Source: Sipunculus nudus (Eukaryota; Annelida; Sipuncula; Golfingiida; Sipunculidae). Taken from it: DNA of 64,000 nt. This document shows, piece by piece, positions 25,529 through 34,026 of this stretch. The translations under genes were made by a program, and so were the position numbers. The notes under the pieces are model-generated. The model was not told where the DNA came from. It did not search any database and saw only the letters and a program-made list of their open reading frames with translations. The stretch spans positions 1,065,001 through 1,129,000 of the forward strand of contig JAPPUL010000068.1 of NCBI GenBank assembly GCA_026874595.1. Direction: 5' to 3'. The stretch's first letter is position 1. Each line of letters starts with the position of its first letter.

Positions 25529-26365
25529 CTATTGTTTTCCTTTTTGTTTTCTTTGATCTCGCTTTTGTCTTTCTTCTTTACGCTTTTCCTCATCTTCAAG
25601 AAGCTGATTCCAGTTGTCTATTGTCTTTTTTGATGTTTCTGCTTCGTTTGTATCGCCAAGTAATATATATATCTTTCTAAGCGCACTCTGAAATGCTATG
25701 GCCTGTTTTATATCAGAAACTTCTTTTGTTCCAAGCATATATTTATCACGAAAAAGAGAGCTTGCTTCATTTAGCTTTTCTTTTATCATAATTAGCAATT
25801 TAACATTCTCAGGATAAAACGGGTCTCGGGGGTCATTTTGCAAAAGCCGTCTATAATCAAGAAGATGTTTTACTGCTGTAATATAACGTCCCTGCATATC
25901 AACGAAACTCCATTTATATTTACTATTGGGTCCATAGTCGTTTATAATATTGGCAAGACAGCTTTCAAACTTATTAAATAAGTTAAGTATTTGTTTCGGA
26001 TTAATCTTTTCTATGGATTTAACAATATCTCTATTTTCATTAAGCGGAGTATCTACAGAAGCTTCTGTTATTTTCTCAGTTTCAATAAGTCCATTAAAAA
26101 AGGCTTTTCTAGATTCGTTTAGAAAGTCATCCCGCTTAGACCCTCTATATTTTTGTGATGTATCATTCATAATATGCGCAAGTTCTGACATGTTTAAGTA
26201 CTCGTTGGCAATTATTATTGTATAATATGGCTTCATAGCGGGACTTGCTTTATCTTTATCTTTTGCAAGCAAAAATATACGGTGCTTTAGCTCTTTAATC
26301 TTTTGTTGTAAGGAACTAATCTCTGCTTTATAAAGATTCAGGTTGTCAGCTTTCTCTTCAGCCAT
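25529..26365 (-). CDS. Unknown helical protein
   Basis: A 278-residue protein I do not recognise. The first 40 residues form a likely coiled coil (ISSLQQKIKELKHRIFLL), the middle is helical with YYTIIIANEYLNMSELAHIM and a Trp/Tyr-rich stretch (SKYKWSFVDMQGRYITAVKHL), and the tail is highly charged (EDEEKRKEERQKRDQRKQ). No signal peptide or membrane helix. It lies 58 bases upstream of the ferredoxin gene on the same strand and may be co-transcribed. Some spirochaete hypothetical proteins have a similar look, but I cannot name a family. Confidence 0.6.
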   Translation of the reverse strand: MAEEKADNLNLYKAEISSLQQKIKELKHRIFLLAKDKDKASPAMKPYYTIIIANEYLNMSELAHIMNDTSQKYRGSKRDDFLNESRKAFFNGLIETEKITEASVDTPLNENRDIVKSIEKINPKQILNLFNKFESCLANIINDYGPNSKYKWSFVDMQGRYITAVKHLLDYRRLLQNDPRDPFYPENVKLLIMIKEKLNEASSLFRDKYMLGTKEVSDIKQAIAFQSALRKIYILLGDTNEAETSKKTIDNWNQLLEDEEKRKEERQKRDQRKQKGKQ

Positions 26366-26541
26366 GGTAACTCACAGATAGCAAATAAAGAATTAAACTT
26401 TCTTTTTCTACAAGTAGTGTAACAATATATACATCGAACAAATAACTCTAAACCTTATAATATAGTGCATTTTATATTGTTTTTGGTTAAGAAAAAATGG
26501 AATATTGGTTATGATAGTAGAAAGCAAGTAGGATAATTAGA

Positions 26542-26573
26542 TATAATTTTACTATATAATTTTACTATATAAT
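26542..26573 (+). promoter_or_regulatory. Three tandem TATAAT boxes abutting the mqnF start
   Basis: A 13-bp unit (TATAATTTTACTA) repeats so that perfect TATAAT boxes lie at 26542-26547, 26555-26560 and 26568-26573. The third ends six bases before the ATG at 26580, where transcription from it would start. No Shine-Dalgarno is present, so the mRNA may be leaderless. No good -35 boxes are visible. Confidence 0.6.
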
Positions 26574-26579
26574 TTTACA

Positions 26580-27854
26580 ATGAAAAGACTTTTGCTATAT
26601 AAATATCTTGTGCCTGTGTATGGTCCTATAAGGCGTGATGGAGCATTGCTTTTGGATGAAGATATTATACTTGAGATAGGGACTTATAATGAAGTTAAGG
26701 CGTTTTGTTATTCACATGGCTATGATTATGAAGTGGAAGATTATGCAGATGGGATAATAATGCCAGGCTTTGTTAATGTACATACACATCTTGATCTTAG
26801 CTTTAAGGATAAAAAGATAGAAGCCAAAACATTTAGCGAATGGCTTTTAGAGGTAGTTGCGTTTAAAAGAAGCCTTAGTGAGGATGAGATTGAGAAAGGG
26901 ATTATGTACGGGGCAAAGGAGATGCTAAAAAGCGGAGTGTGCTTTGTAGGAGACATTAGTTCCTTTCCCTATAGGACATACGATGTACTTAAGGGGAGTG
27001 AAATGAGCGGGAGAGTATATTTTGAATACCTAGCGTTAAGAGAAGAAGATGTTGCATTAAACCTAGCGGAGCTAAAAAGAGCACTAAATAGAGTAAAAGG
27101 AGAAAAAGGAGAAGACACTAAGGAAGCAAAGCTTTTAGTTGGCATATCGCCGCACTCAACCTATACAGTATGCGCAGCTGGATTTAAGGCAGTAAATAAG
27201 TACATAAAGGCATATGGCTATGAGAGTGCAATCCATGTAGGAGAGAGTAGCCTTGAGGGTGAACTATTCTTAAACGGAGGAGGGAGCTTATATAAGTTAA
27301 TAGAAAGGCTCTCAGGAGGCATTATAACGCAAGAGCTTGCTTATGGAACAAGTCCAATAGAATATATAAGGCGGGGTGGCTATTTATTAAACGGAACACT
27401 TTTAATACACGCAAACGTGCTTGGTGGGGTAGGAGCAGGAGGGGATAGAAGTTTTGATGACATACAATATATAAAACGAGGAGGGCATACAGTAGCCCAT
27501 TGCGGGCGAAGCCATGCCTATTTTTCAAATCCAAGATTTAAAATAAAAGAGCTTTTAGAAGAAGGAGTTAATATAGCGCTTGGAACAGATTCTTTGTTAA
27601 GTAATGAGAGTTTAAATTTCTTTGAGGAACTACGTTTTGTACGAGCATCAAACCCCAAGCTAAAGACATATGAATTAATAAAGATGTCAACTTTAAACGG
27701 AGCAATAGGCCTAAGGCTTTGCGATGGATATGGCAAGGTTCAGAAGGGCAAGCGTTATAAGCTAATAAAGCTTGAATGTAAAGAGGGTGGTTTAAGCGTG
27801 GATGGAGTGTACGAATATATACTAGAATACAAAGGTAAAGTAAAGCACATATAG
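26580..27854 (+). CDS. mqnF: Aminodeoxyfutalosine deaminase
   Basis: An amidohydrolase of 424 residues. Metal ligands: His68 and His70 in PGFVNVHTHLDL, a later His in HVGESSLE (about 219), His in HCGRSHAYF and Asp in LGTDSLLSN (about 335). ISPHSTYTVC is typical of deaminases acting on adenine-nucleoside-like substrates, and the set matches MqnF/MqnX, which deaminates aminodeoxyfutalosine in the menaquinone pathway. The UbiD decarboxylase nearby supports this. Related SAH/MTA deaminases are the main alternative. The start directly follows the TATAAT repeat. Confidence 0.8.
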   Translation: MKRLLLYKYLVPVYGPIRRDGALLLDEDIILEIGTYNEVKAFCYSHGYDYEVEDYADGIIMPGFVNVHTHLDLSFKDKKIEAKTFSEWLLEVVAFKRSLSEDEIEKGIMYGAKEMLKSGVCFVGDISSFPYRTYDVLKGSEMSGRVYFEYLALREEDVALNLAELKRALNRVKGEKGEDTKEAKLLVGISPHSTYTVCAAGFKAVNKYIKAYGYESAIHVGESSLEGELFLNGGGSLYKLIERLSGGIITQELAYGTSPIEYIRRGGYLLNGTLLIHANVLGGVGAGGDRSFDDIQYIKRGGHTVAHCGRSHAYFSNPRFKIKELLEEGVNIALGTDSLLSNESLNFFEELRFVRASNPKLKTYELIKMSTLNGAIGLRLCDGYGKVQKGKRYKLIKLECKEGGLSVDGVYEYILEYKGKVKHI

Positions 27855-28075
27855 TTTCAAATTAAAAAGAGAAGCCAAGCAATGCCATAGTATTTTGTAT
27901 GACATGATATATTTCAAGGAAGTGGTTTTATTAAAGTATGAACTAAGTATAAAGTGTTAGAACTTAAAAAATGCTGTAGTTATAAAAAAGGGTGAAAGTA
28001 GAATACTATAAAGCCAATAATGCTAAAGAGAGCATGAGTTAAAAACCAAAAAAAGAGGAGGCAATAAATAAGGCA

Positions 28076-28876
28076 ATGGAAAATCAAGTAAAGAGTAAAG
28101 AGCAAGTAAGCCTGTCGTTGCAGACAAAATACATGGGAAGGAAGTTTTATAATTTTGAAGAGCTTGATTCAACAAATGAATATTTTAAAAGATACGAAGG
28201 TCCATTTAAGGATGGAGTGGTAGTAAGTACAGAATATCAAACGAAGGGACGCGGGCGTGTTGAAGGGCGTAATTGGCATGCAAGTAAGGGAGGGTTATCG
28301 TTGTTATTTTCGATTTTGTTAATACCGAAAGAGGAATTAGAAAGGCTTTCGGAGTTAACCCAGGTATTGGGTCTTGCCATAGCGAACGCAGTAGAGGATG
28401 TTTGCATGATATCGACTATGCTAAAGTGGCCGAACGATGTATATATAAGAGGTAAGAAGGTCTGCGGAGTGCTTAGTGAATTTAGGTTTGAGGAAGACAT
28501 ACTGCCAATGGTGATACTAGGGGTAGGACTTAATGTAAATGAAGAGCTAAAGAGTTTCCCAATGAGGCTACAAAGCAAAGCAACAACGCTACTTGAGGAA
28601 ACGGGGATAAGATGGAACAAATTAAAGCTACTATCGGCAATACTGGTGTACTTTGAAAAATATTATGAGAGGTGGAAAAAAGAAGGTTTTAATGTAATTC
28701 TAGAAGACATAGCGTTAAAATTTTATTTACAAAACAAGCAAGTAAAGGTGGTAACAAACGGAGTTATACTGTATGGGAAGGTACAAGGTCTTGACAGCAG
28801 GGGATATTTGTTGTTGAAAGAAGATCGCGGGCGGGTACATAAGATAGTGTCAGGCGAAGTGTCAGAATGCTCTTAG
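28076..28876 (+). CDS. birA: Biotin--[acetyl-CoA-carboxylase] ligase
   Basis: Biotin protein ligase of the monofunctional class: 266 residues and no N-terminal DNA-binding domain. Conserved motifs are LDSTNEYFK, the biotinyl-AMP loop TKGRGRVEGRNWHA, and LKWPNDVYIRGKKVCGVL with the catalytic Lys. It attaches biotin to carboxylase carrier proteins, feeding malonyl-CoA to the Fab enzymes. AGAGGAGG lies about 17 bases upstream of the ATG, rather far, so the exact start is uncertain. coaX overlaps its end by 10 nt. Confidence 0.92.
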   Translation: MENQVKSKEQVSLSLQTKYMGRKFYNFEELDSTNEYFKRYEGPFKDGVVVSTEYQTKGRGRVEGRNWHASKGGLSLLFSILLIPKEELERLSELTQVLGLAIANAVEDVCMISTMLKWPNDVYIRGKKVCGVLSEFRFEEDILPMVILGVGLNVNEELKSFPMRLQSKATTLLEETGIRWNKLKLLSAILVYFEKYYERWKKEGFNVILEDIALKFYLQNKQVKVVTNGVILYGKVQGLDSRGYLLLKEDRGRVHKIVSGEVSECS

Positions 28877-29658
28877 TCTTAGACATAGGCAACAGCGATA
28901 CGAAGGTGGGTTTATTTTTGCTTGATTTTTATAAGCGCCAAGAGATAATATTAAGATATAAGGTCAAGACAAAACGGGGCTGGAGTGGAGAAGAGTTTAT
29001 AAAAAACATATTAGAGTTTGACGTAGATGGGGTACAAAATCGTTTATGTGGGAGGGTTCAAGGGATAATATGTGTTAGCGTGGTGCCGTCGTTAGAAGAG
29101 ATAATATACAGAGCATGTTTAAAATACTTTGGAATCAAGCCAATCTTTGTAGGAATAGATTGTAATATACCTTTAGAATTCAGTTATCCAAATCCAAAAG
29201 AGCTTGGATTAGATAGAGTAGTGAATGCAGTTTATGTAAAGGAGCGATACGGCTATCCTGCAATAATAGTAGATTTTGGGACCTCAACGACTTACTGCGT
29301 GTTGGACGAAGGTGGAAAATATATAGGTGGAATAATAAGTCCTGGTATAAAGGTATCCTTCGATGCTCTTATAGATAAGGCGGAACAGTTATTTAAAATA
29401 GAATTAAATTATACAAAGAATATACTAGGAAAAGGCACGGAGGAAGGACTTCGTTCAGGTAGTTATTATAGTGCACTTGGCTCTATGGAATGGATAATCT
29501 TTAAGCTTACTAAGGATTGTAAGTTAACACACCCTACAATTATATTAACAGGAGGCTTTGCTCCTATGATAAGCAAAGGTTGTAATGTTGAGCATATTGT
29601 AGATATAGATTTAACGCTTAAAGGGCTTGAGATATTGTATCATCTAAATAGACCCTAA
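28867..29658 (+). CDS. coaX: Type III pantothenate kinase
   Basis: CoaX phosphorylates pantothenate, the first step to coenzyme A. The 263-residue ASKHA-fold protein has LVLDIGNSDTKVG (3-15), GLDRVVNAVY, and IVDFGTSTTYCVLD (about 134-147) followed by GGIISPG. It overlaps birA by 10 nt; birA-coaX is a widespread pair. Tandem coupling suggests joint supply of biotin-protein and CoA. Confidence 0.93.
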   Translation: MLLVLDIGNSDTKVGLFLLDFYKRQEIILRYKVKTKRGWSGEEFIKNILEFDVDGVQNRLCGRVQGIICVSVVPSLEEIIYRACLKYFGIKPIFVGIDCNIPLEFSYPNPKELGLDRVVNAVYVKERYGYPAIIVDFGTSTTYCVLDEGGKYIGGIISPGIKVSFDALIDKAEQLFKIELNYTKNILGKGTEEGLRSGSYYSALGSMEWIIFKLTKDCKLTHPTIILTGGFAPMISKGCNVEHIVDIDLTLKGLEILYHLNRP

Positions 29659-29675
29659 TATATAGTGTTTTTTTT

Positions 29676-30641
29676 TTAAGCTAGTTTGTAATTGGCAAAG
29701 AACTCATCTATAAGCGCTATGGTATTTGCATAGGATATAGATGCATTGATTTTAGTTCTTAACTGTTTGCCATTAGTAAGTTTTTTAGTGTACCAGCCAA
29801 TATGTTTTCTACTTATTTTAATGCCAACCTCCTTCCCATAATATTCAATATTCAAATCAAGGTGTTTTTTAATAATAGTTTTAAGTTCTTCGTTACTTGG
29901 CAAATAATTGCTTTTGTTATAAAAGGATTTAAATATCCAAGGGGCACCCATAGCAGCACGACCAATCATAACAGCATCACAATTAGTATGCCTTTTAATA
30001 TTTAGGAAATCTTCATAAGATGAAACATTACCATTCCCGATTACAGTCATAGGAAATGTATCCTTCACTTTAGCAATTAGCTCCCAATTAGGAAGTCCTG
30101 AAAAGCCTTGCCCTTGTGTGCGCGGATGTATTATAATAGCATCAACTCCGCTATTATAAAGAACTTTTGAAACTGACAATATATTAACATCACCACCAAA
30201 ACCAGCACGTATTTTAACAGTTAAGGGTATTCTAACTTTTCTTTTTATTGCAAGAACAATTTGCTCTATTTTATTTGGCTCTTTTAATAATGCAGAACCA
30301 GCCCCAGTCTTAACTATCTTTTTAACAGGACAGCCCATATTAACGTCTACAATATCGGCTCCATGCTCCTGGGCTATATAACTTGCTTCGCCCATAGAAT
30401 GCGGGTCCTCTCCAAATATCTGAAGTGCCAAGTAATTACCATTATTACTTTCAGACTCGCCTTTATAAAGATAGTTATATGTTTTTTCAGACTGACGAAT
30501 TAAACCCTCTGCACTTATCATCTCGCTATATCCCAAACTACATCCATAATCTCTACAAAGGGTCCTGAATGGATAATCAGAAATGCCTGCCATCGGTGCT
30601 AGTATTAAGTTATTCTTAATTTCAAGATTACCAATTTTCAT
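29676..30641 (-). CDS. dusB: tRNA-dihydrouridine synthase
   Basis: A flavin-dependent Dus enzyme of 321 residues, reducing uridines in the tRNA D-loop. LAPMAGISDYPFR opens the barrel, the catalytic Cys104 is in NMGCPVKKIVK, and IIHPRTQGQGFSG plus VIGNGNVSSYED and DAVMIGRAAMG are present. Convergent with coaX (17-base gap with a long T run but no hairpin). Assignment to DusB among the Dus family is by general resemblance. Confidence 0.9.
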   Translation of the reverse strand: MKIGNLEIKNNLILAPMAGISDYPFRTLCRDYGCSLGYSEMISAEGLIRQSEKTYNYLYKGESESNNGNYLALQIFGEDPHSMGEASYIAQEHGADIVDVNMGCPVKKIVKTGAGSALLKEPNKIEQIVLAIKRKVRIPLTVKIRAGFGGDVNILSVSKVLYNSGVDAIIIHPRTQGQGFSGLPNWELIAKVKDTFPMTVIGNGNVSSYEDFLNIKRHTNCDAVMIGRAAMGAPWIFKSFYNKSNYLPSNEELKTIIKKHLDLNIEYYGKEVGIKISRKHIGWYTKKLTNGKQLRTKINASISYANTIALIDEFFANYKLA

Positions 30642-30696
30642 TTCTATGCCTGTTTGTATTGTTTATAACCGCTTATACATTATTACTTCTTACGAG

Positions 30697-32952
30697 TTAT
30701 TTCTTAAAAGATAAGACATCCATAGGACAAGCCGTAATACATATGCCACAGCCAATACAAGAAGAGTTTAAGTTAGTTATGCTTTCTTGCTTTAAGGCAA
30801 AGCTCATAACGTCAATCCCCATCTGGCAATACTTCGAACACTCACCGCACGTTATACATTTGTTATTTGCTTTTATACGGAAAAAACCAAGCTTTTTAAT
30901 TTTACTAAAAAATGCAGATGATAATTCCATAAGCTTTGCAAGAGGACAAAGATAGCGACACCAAATGCGTCCACCAAGAAAAGGATATAAGGTAATAGGT
31001 AAAATGCCTGCAAACCAAACGTCAACCAGAACTTGATATATCGCCATAGAATAAGATGCGGGTTCATTAAAGAGGTTAATTATGTCTTTTAAAAGCATGA
31101 ATAATGTTGTTGCCACCGCAAATATTAGTATCGCTAGGTTAATCTTTTCCCATTTTATAGATGCTTTGCCTTTAGGTGCAAGATGTCTCCAATCGTCGCC
31201 TAAAGTCTCAGCAAGCCCACCACATCCACAAATCCATGAACAGTATCTCTTTCCGTTCCAAATAGTTAAGATGGGTATTAGAACAAAGCTTAGAAACACT
31301 CCCCAGACAATCCAAATAATATGCGGATCGTAAAAGAAGGTGTTAAAGAATAAAGGCCAAGCGTAAACAATCCCATAAGCTCTAAAACTTTGTTCGGCAA
31401 AGGCTTTATCGGAGCTAAGCTGAGTGCCAAACCATTGCCCTTCTAAAGCCCATTGAAATAGAAACTCAGGAATTAGAAAAAAGAATATGACTTGAAAAGA
31501 GATTAAGGAGATATAGCGCCATATATGAAATTGGTCTTTATGATTTATTCCCCATCGGATCATCGCCTTAATCCCAAATATGAGCATTAACAAGGTATAA
31601 AATACGGTATACCAAAAAGACCAAGGTTGGTTTTCAAAAGACAGTAGATTATAACCCCACGACTTATAAGGCCAAAACTCAGCTCCAGGACCATACTTAA
31701 TGCCATAAATTGAGTATACAATAAAAAAGCTAATAAATAAAAAAGCGTACCTATTCCCGCGAAAGCCAAGTCCCAGAAGTGTGGCAAATGCAATAAAAGC
31801 GATGATAAAGCCAAAATAATGGTGTATGGGTAAAGATGAATATCCACCTCCAAGCCAAAGGCCAAAAAGTGTAGCACCAGTAAGGAAAGCAGATAGAAGT
31901 ACATTGCCTTTAACGGAAGACCAATCATTTTCCATGCTAATGCCAAGTGTACGAAGAAAGTGTTTTGGGAATACACTCCCAATAAGGATAAAAGCAAAGT
32001 CTATGTTAAGAACTTTAGTTTCTGAATCAGCAGTTAAGGTAGCGTTTTTATTACCAAAGTTCTTTACAGTCGAGTTTAAGATAAGTTCAATTTTGTTTTT
32101 AGCAATTTGTTCTTCAAGCAGTCGTTTATTGTCTTTAAATAATCGTAAGAACTCATTCTTTCGGTATGAGAGAAAGACTTTGTTATGCAAAGACAAAGCA
32201 ATAGCAGCCTCAACAGCACTATTACCGCCGCCGACAACAAGAATAGTCTTATCAGAGTACATTTTGGGACTGTATAAGTTGTGATAAACAAAATCCTGCC
32301 TCTCACCTGGAACATTAAGTTCTTTAGGGAGTCCGCGTTTTCCGGTAGCGATAATAATTTTACGAGCCTTATAAGTATTGCCATTAGAAGTAGTAATAGT
32401 AAAGTATTCTTTTTGTTTATTGATTTTCTCTAAAGCTTCATTAGTCTTAATGGGGATGTCGTTATTTTTAATTATGTCCTGCCACTTATTAATAATATCT
32501 TCTTTCTGTGCTCCATCAAACCAAAGGTATCCAACGGTGGGCGAGTCATCTGGTTCTGAGTAAATCCACTTGCCTTCTGGGAAGTTTTTAATTGTTGAAG
32601 CTATTTGATTTTTTTCAAGAACAAGAAAAGAGAAGTTTTTAGCTTTAGCAGCAAGTGCAGCATTAAGGCCAGCAGCGCCGGCACCAGCAATAATAATATC
32701 TAAAACATCATCATTGCCATCATTTAAAGAAGCATTATTATTTTTGTACTTAAAAGAGGATGCAATATGTTGAATAACATTATGGCCCTGCTGCATAGCA
32801 TATTTAATAACAGGCGCTCCTGCAAGGTCTCCAATAATATATATGTTTTTGATAGAAGACTCAAAGTTTTTGTTTACAAAAGGCTGTTCAGTAGTTCCAT
32901 TAGATAGAGAAAGGAAGCTGTTAAATTTATTTTTCAACTTAGCAAAAAGCAC
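30697..32952 (-). CDS. YpdA-like flavoprotein fused to a NapH/FixG-like membrane polyferredoxin
   Basis: A 751-residue fusion. Residues 1-65 resemble the GDLAGAPVIKYA end motif of FAD reductases. Residues 84-335 are a two-dinucleotide-domain flavoprotein: FAD loop GAGAAGLNAAL (90-100), NAD(P)H loop GGGNSAVEAA (241-250), and no CxxC disulfide as in thioredoxin reductase, which is the YpdA-type situation. Residues 350-665 hold about seven membrane helices and NapH/FixG cysteine motifs (CSWICGCGG 571-579, WCRYLCP 664-670). Two [4Fe-4S] clusters follow: Cys699/702/705/709 and Cys732/735/738/742. It would pass electrons between NAD(P)H or flavin, Fe-S clusters and the membrane. GTG start after AAGGAG. 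Confidence 0.85.
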   Translation of the reverse strand: MLFAKLKNKFNSFLSLSNGTTEQPFVNKNFESSIKNIYIIGDLAGAPVIKYAMQQGHNVIQHIASSFKYKNNNASLNDGNDDVLDIIIAGAGAAGLNAALAAKAKNFSFLVLEKNQIASTIKNFPEGKWIYSEPDDSPTVGYLWFDGAQKEDIINKWQDIIKNNDIPIKTNEALEKINKQKEYFTITTSNGNTYKARKIIIATGKRGLPKELNVPGERQDFVYHNLYSPKMYSDKTILVVGGGNSAVEAAIALSLHNKVFLSYRKNEFLRLFKDNKRLLEEQIAKNKIELILNSTVKNFGNKNATLTADSETKVLNIDFAFILIGSVFPKHFLRTLGISMENDWSSVKGNVLLSAFLTGATLFGLWLGGGYSSLPIHHYFGFIIAFIAFATLLGLGFRGNRYAFLFISFFIVYSIYGIKYGPGAEFWPYKSWGYNLLSFENQPWSFWYTVFYTLLMLIFGIKAMIRWGINHKDQFHIWRYISLISFQVIFFFLIPEFLFQWALEGQWFGTQLSSDKAFAEQSFRAYGIVYAWPLFFNTFFYDPHIIWIVWGVFLSFVLIPILTIWNGKRYCSWICGCGGLAETLGDDWRHLAPKGKASIKWEKINLAILIFAVATTLFMLLKDIINLFNEPASYSMAIYQVLVDVWFAGILPITLYPFLGGRIWCRYLCPLAKLMELSSAFFSKIKKLGFFRIKANNKCITCGECSKYCQMGIDVMSFALKQESITNLNSSCIGCGICITACPMDVLSFKK

Positions 32953-32967
32953 AAAAACTCCTTTATA

Positions 32968-33828
32968 TTAGACATTATTAACCAAGATGTAAGTACCACA
33001 CTTAGAGCAATCCAAAGCGCTTGGATGGTTTAAGTATCCACACTTATGACAGGCTATAGGCTCACGGGTCTTTTGTACTCTCCCAAGGAAACCGGAATTA
33101 TTAGACGGAAGCTCTACTTTTTTAGAGATAATGATAATAATTAATGAAATAAAATTAAATATAAACCCAAGAACAAACCATTTTTTAGTAGAAAGTCCTT
33201 TTGTAAGCGCTAAAGAAGAGCAAACTCCACCGAGAATAAAAGAGATTAGGAAATAAAGGCTAATATAAAAGAGGCTCAAGTTCATTTTCTTATTACTCTT
33301 AGCATCTTCAGTAAACAAGCTACTAATCATTTCTTTTTTTCTAAATTGTTTTTTAGGGTCGCTAATAAAAATGGAGATAGCCTCCTTTTTGAAAGGGAAG
33401 CGTCTACCTTTATATTCAATTACGGCATCAAGTTTAGGGTCAAGCAGGAGGCCAGAAACGATACAATATTCCTCACCGGAGATAGGAACTAAGGAGAAGG
33501 AAGCATCCGGGACATGGTCTATATGCTTATTTACTTTGGTTTTGAATTTGGGTTTAATAGCCCTCAGCGTGGGCATAGGGTTTTGAATTAATGATAGTAT
33601 TTGTTTTTTGGAAAGAGAATAAATAAAGTTTCCGGACAAAACACAAGAGTGGTTTTGAGGGAGGTTAAAGCTTTTGCAAACAGATTGCTTAAAAACGGAT
33701 ATAGGGACAGGGTCTTCAAAGAGTTCTTTTTGAAGGTTATTGTTATTATTGCTTTGGTCAGTATAAGCTAAATTGCTCTGAGCGAATAAAAAAGCAGCAA
33801 AGGTAATAAAGAGGGAAAGATATCTCAT
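32968..33828 (-). CDS. Exported/membrane protein with C-terminal zinc ribbon
   Basis: A 286-residue protein of no family I recognise. A signal peptide covers the first 22 residues (MRYLSLFITFAAFLFAQS). An Asn-rich linker and a soluble region follow, then two hydrophobic helices at about 190-240, and finally a CxxC...CxxC zinc ribbon (CHKCGYL, CSKCGTY) at the C-terminus, which would be cytosolic if both helices span the membrane. The start is set at 33828; an in-frame ATG 21 bases upstream is less likely. It lies just upstream of the flavin/polyferredoxin gene (15 bases) and is probably in its operon. Confidence 0.65.
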   Translation of the reverse strand: MRYLSLFITFAAFLFAQSNLAYTDQSNNNNNLQKELFEDPVPISVFKQSVCKSFNLPQNHSCVLSGNFIYSLSKKQILSLIQNPMPTLRAIKPKFKTKVNKHIDHVPDASFSLVPISGEEYCIVSGLLLDPKLDAVIEYKGRRFPFKKEAISIFISDPKKQFRKKEMISSLFTEDAKSNKKMNLSLFYISLYFLISFILGGVCSSLALTKGLSTKKWFVLGFIFNFISLIIIIISKKVELPSNNSGFLGRVQKTREPIACHKCGYLNHPSALDCSKCGTYILVNNV

Positions 33829-33984
33829 GCTAAAAATATAATAACACAAAAGGGCCTAAAAATCTATAAATAAGAGATAAAGGGAGAGATTTAGAGTAAA
33901 AAAATGGCTTATACGGTAGAAAAAAGTATTATACTGAAGTGGGAAAAAAATGCGGAAATAGGGAGGAGGAGGAGGAGGGGGTTT

Positions 33985-34026
33985 AGTAAGGGGATAATAG
34001 TAAGGGGATAATAGTAAGGGGATAAG
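33985..34026 (+). repeat. 14-bp ribosome-binding-site repeat abutting the tgt start
   Basis: Three copies of AGTAAGGGGATAAT (last base of the third is G) run without gaps into the ATG of tgt at 34027. Each holds AAGGGG; the last is five bases from the start codon. A G-rich run (33960-33980) precedes the array. Confidence 0.95.

Noticed and set aside
27855-28075. Riboswitch or small RNA before birA
   Set aside because: I could find no paired stems or known conserved core; the region is plain AT-rich sequence.
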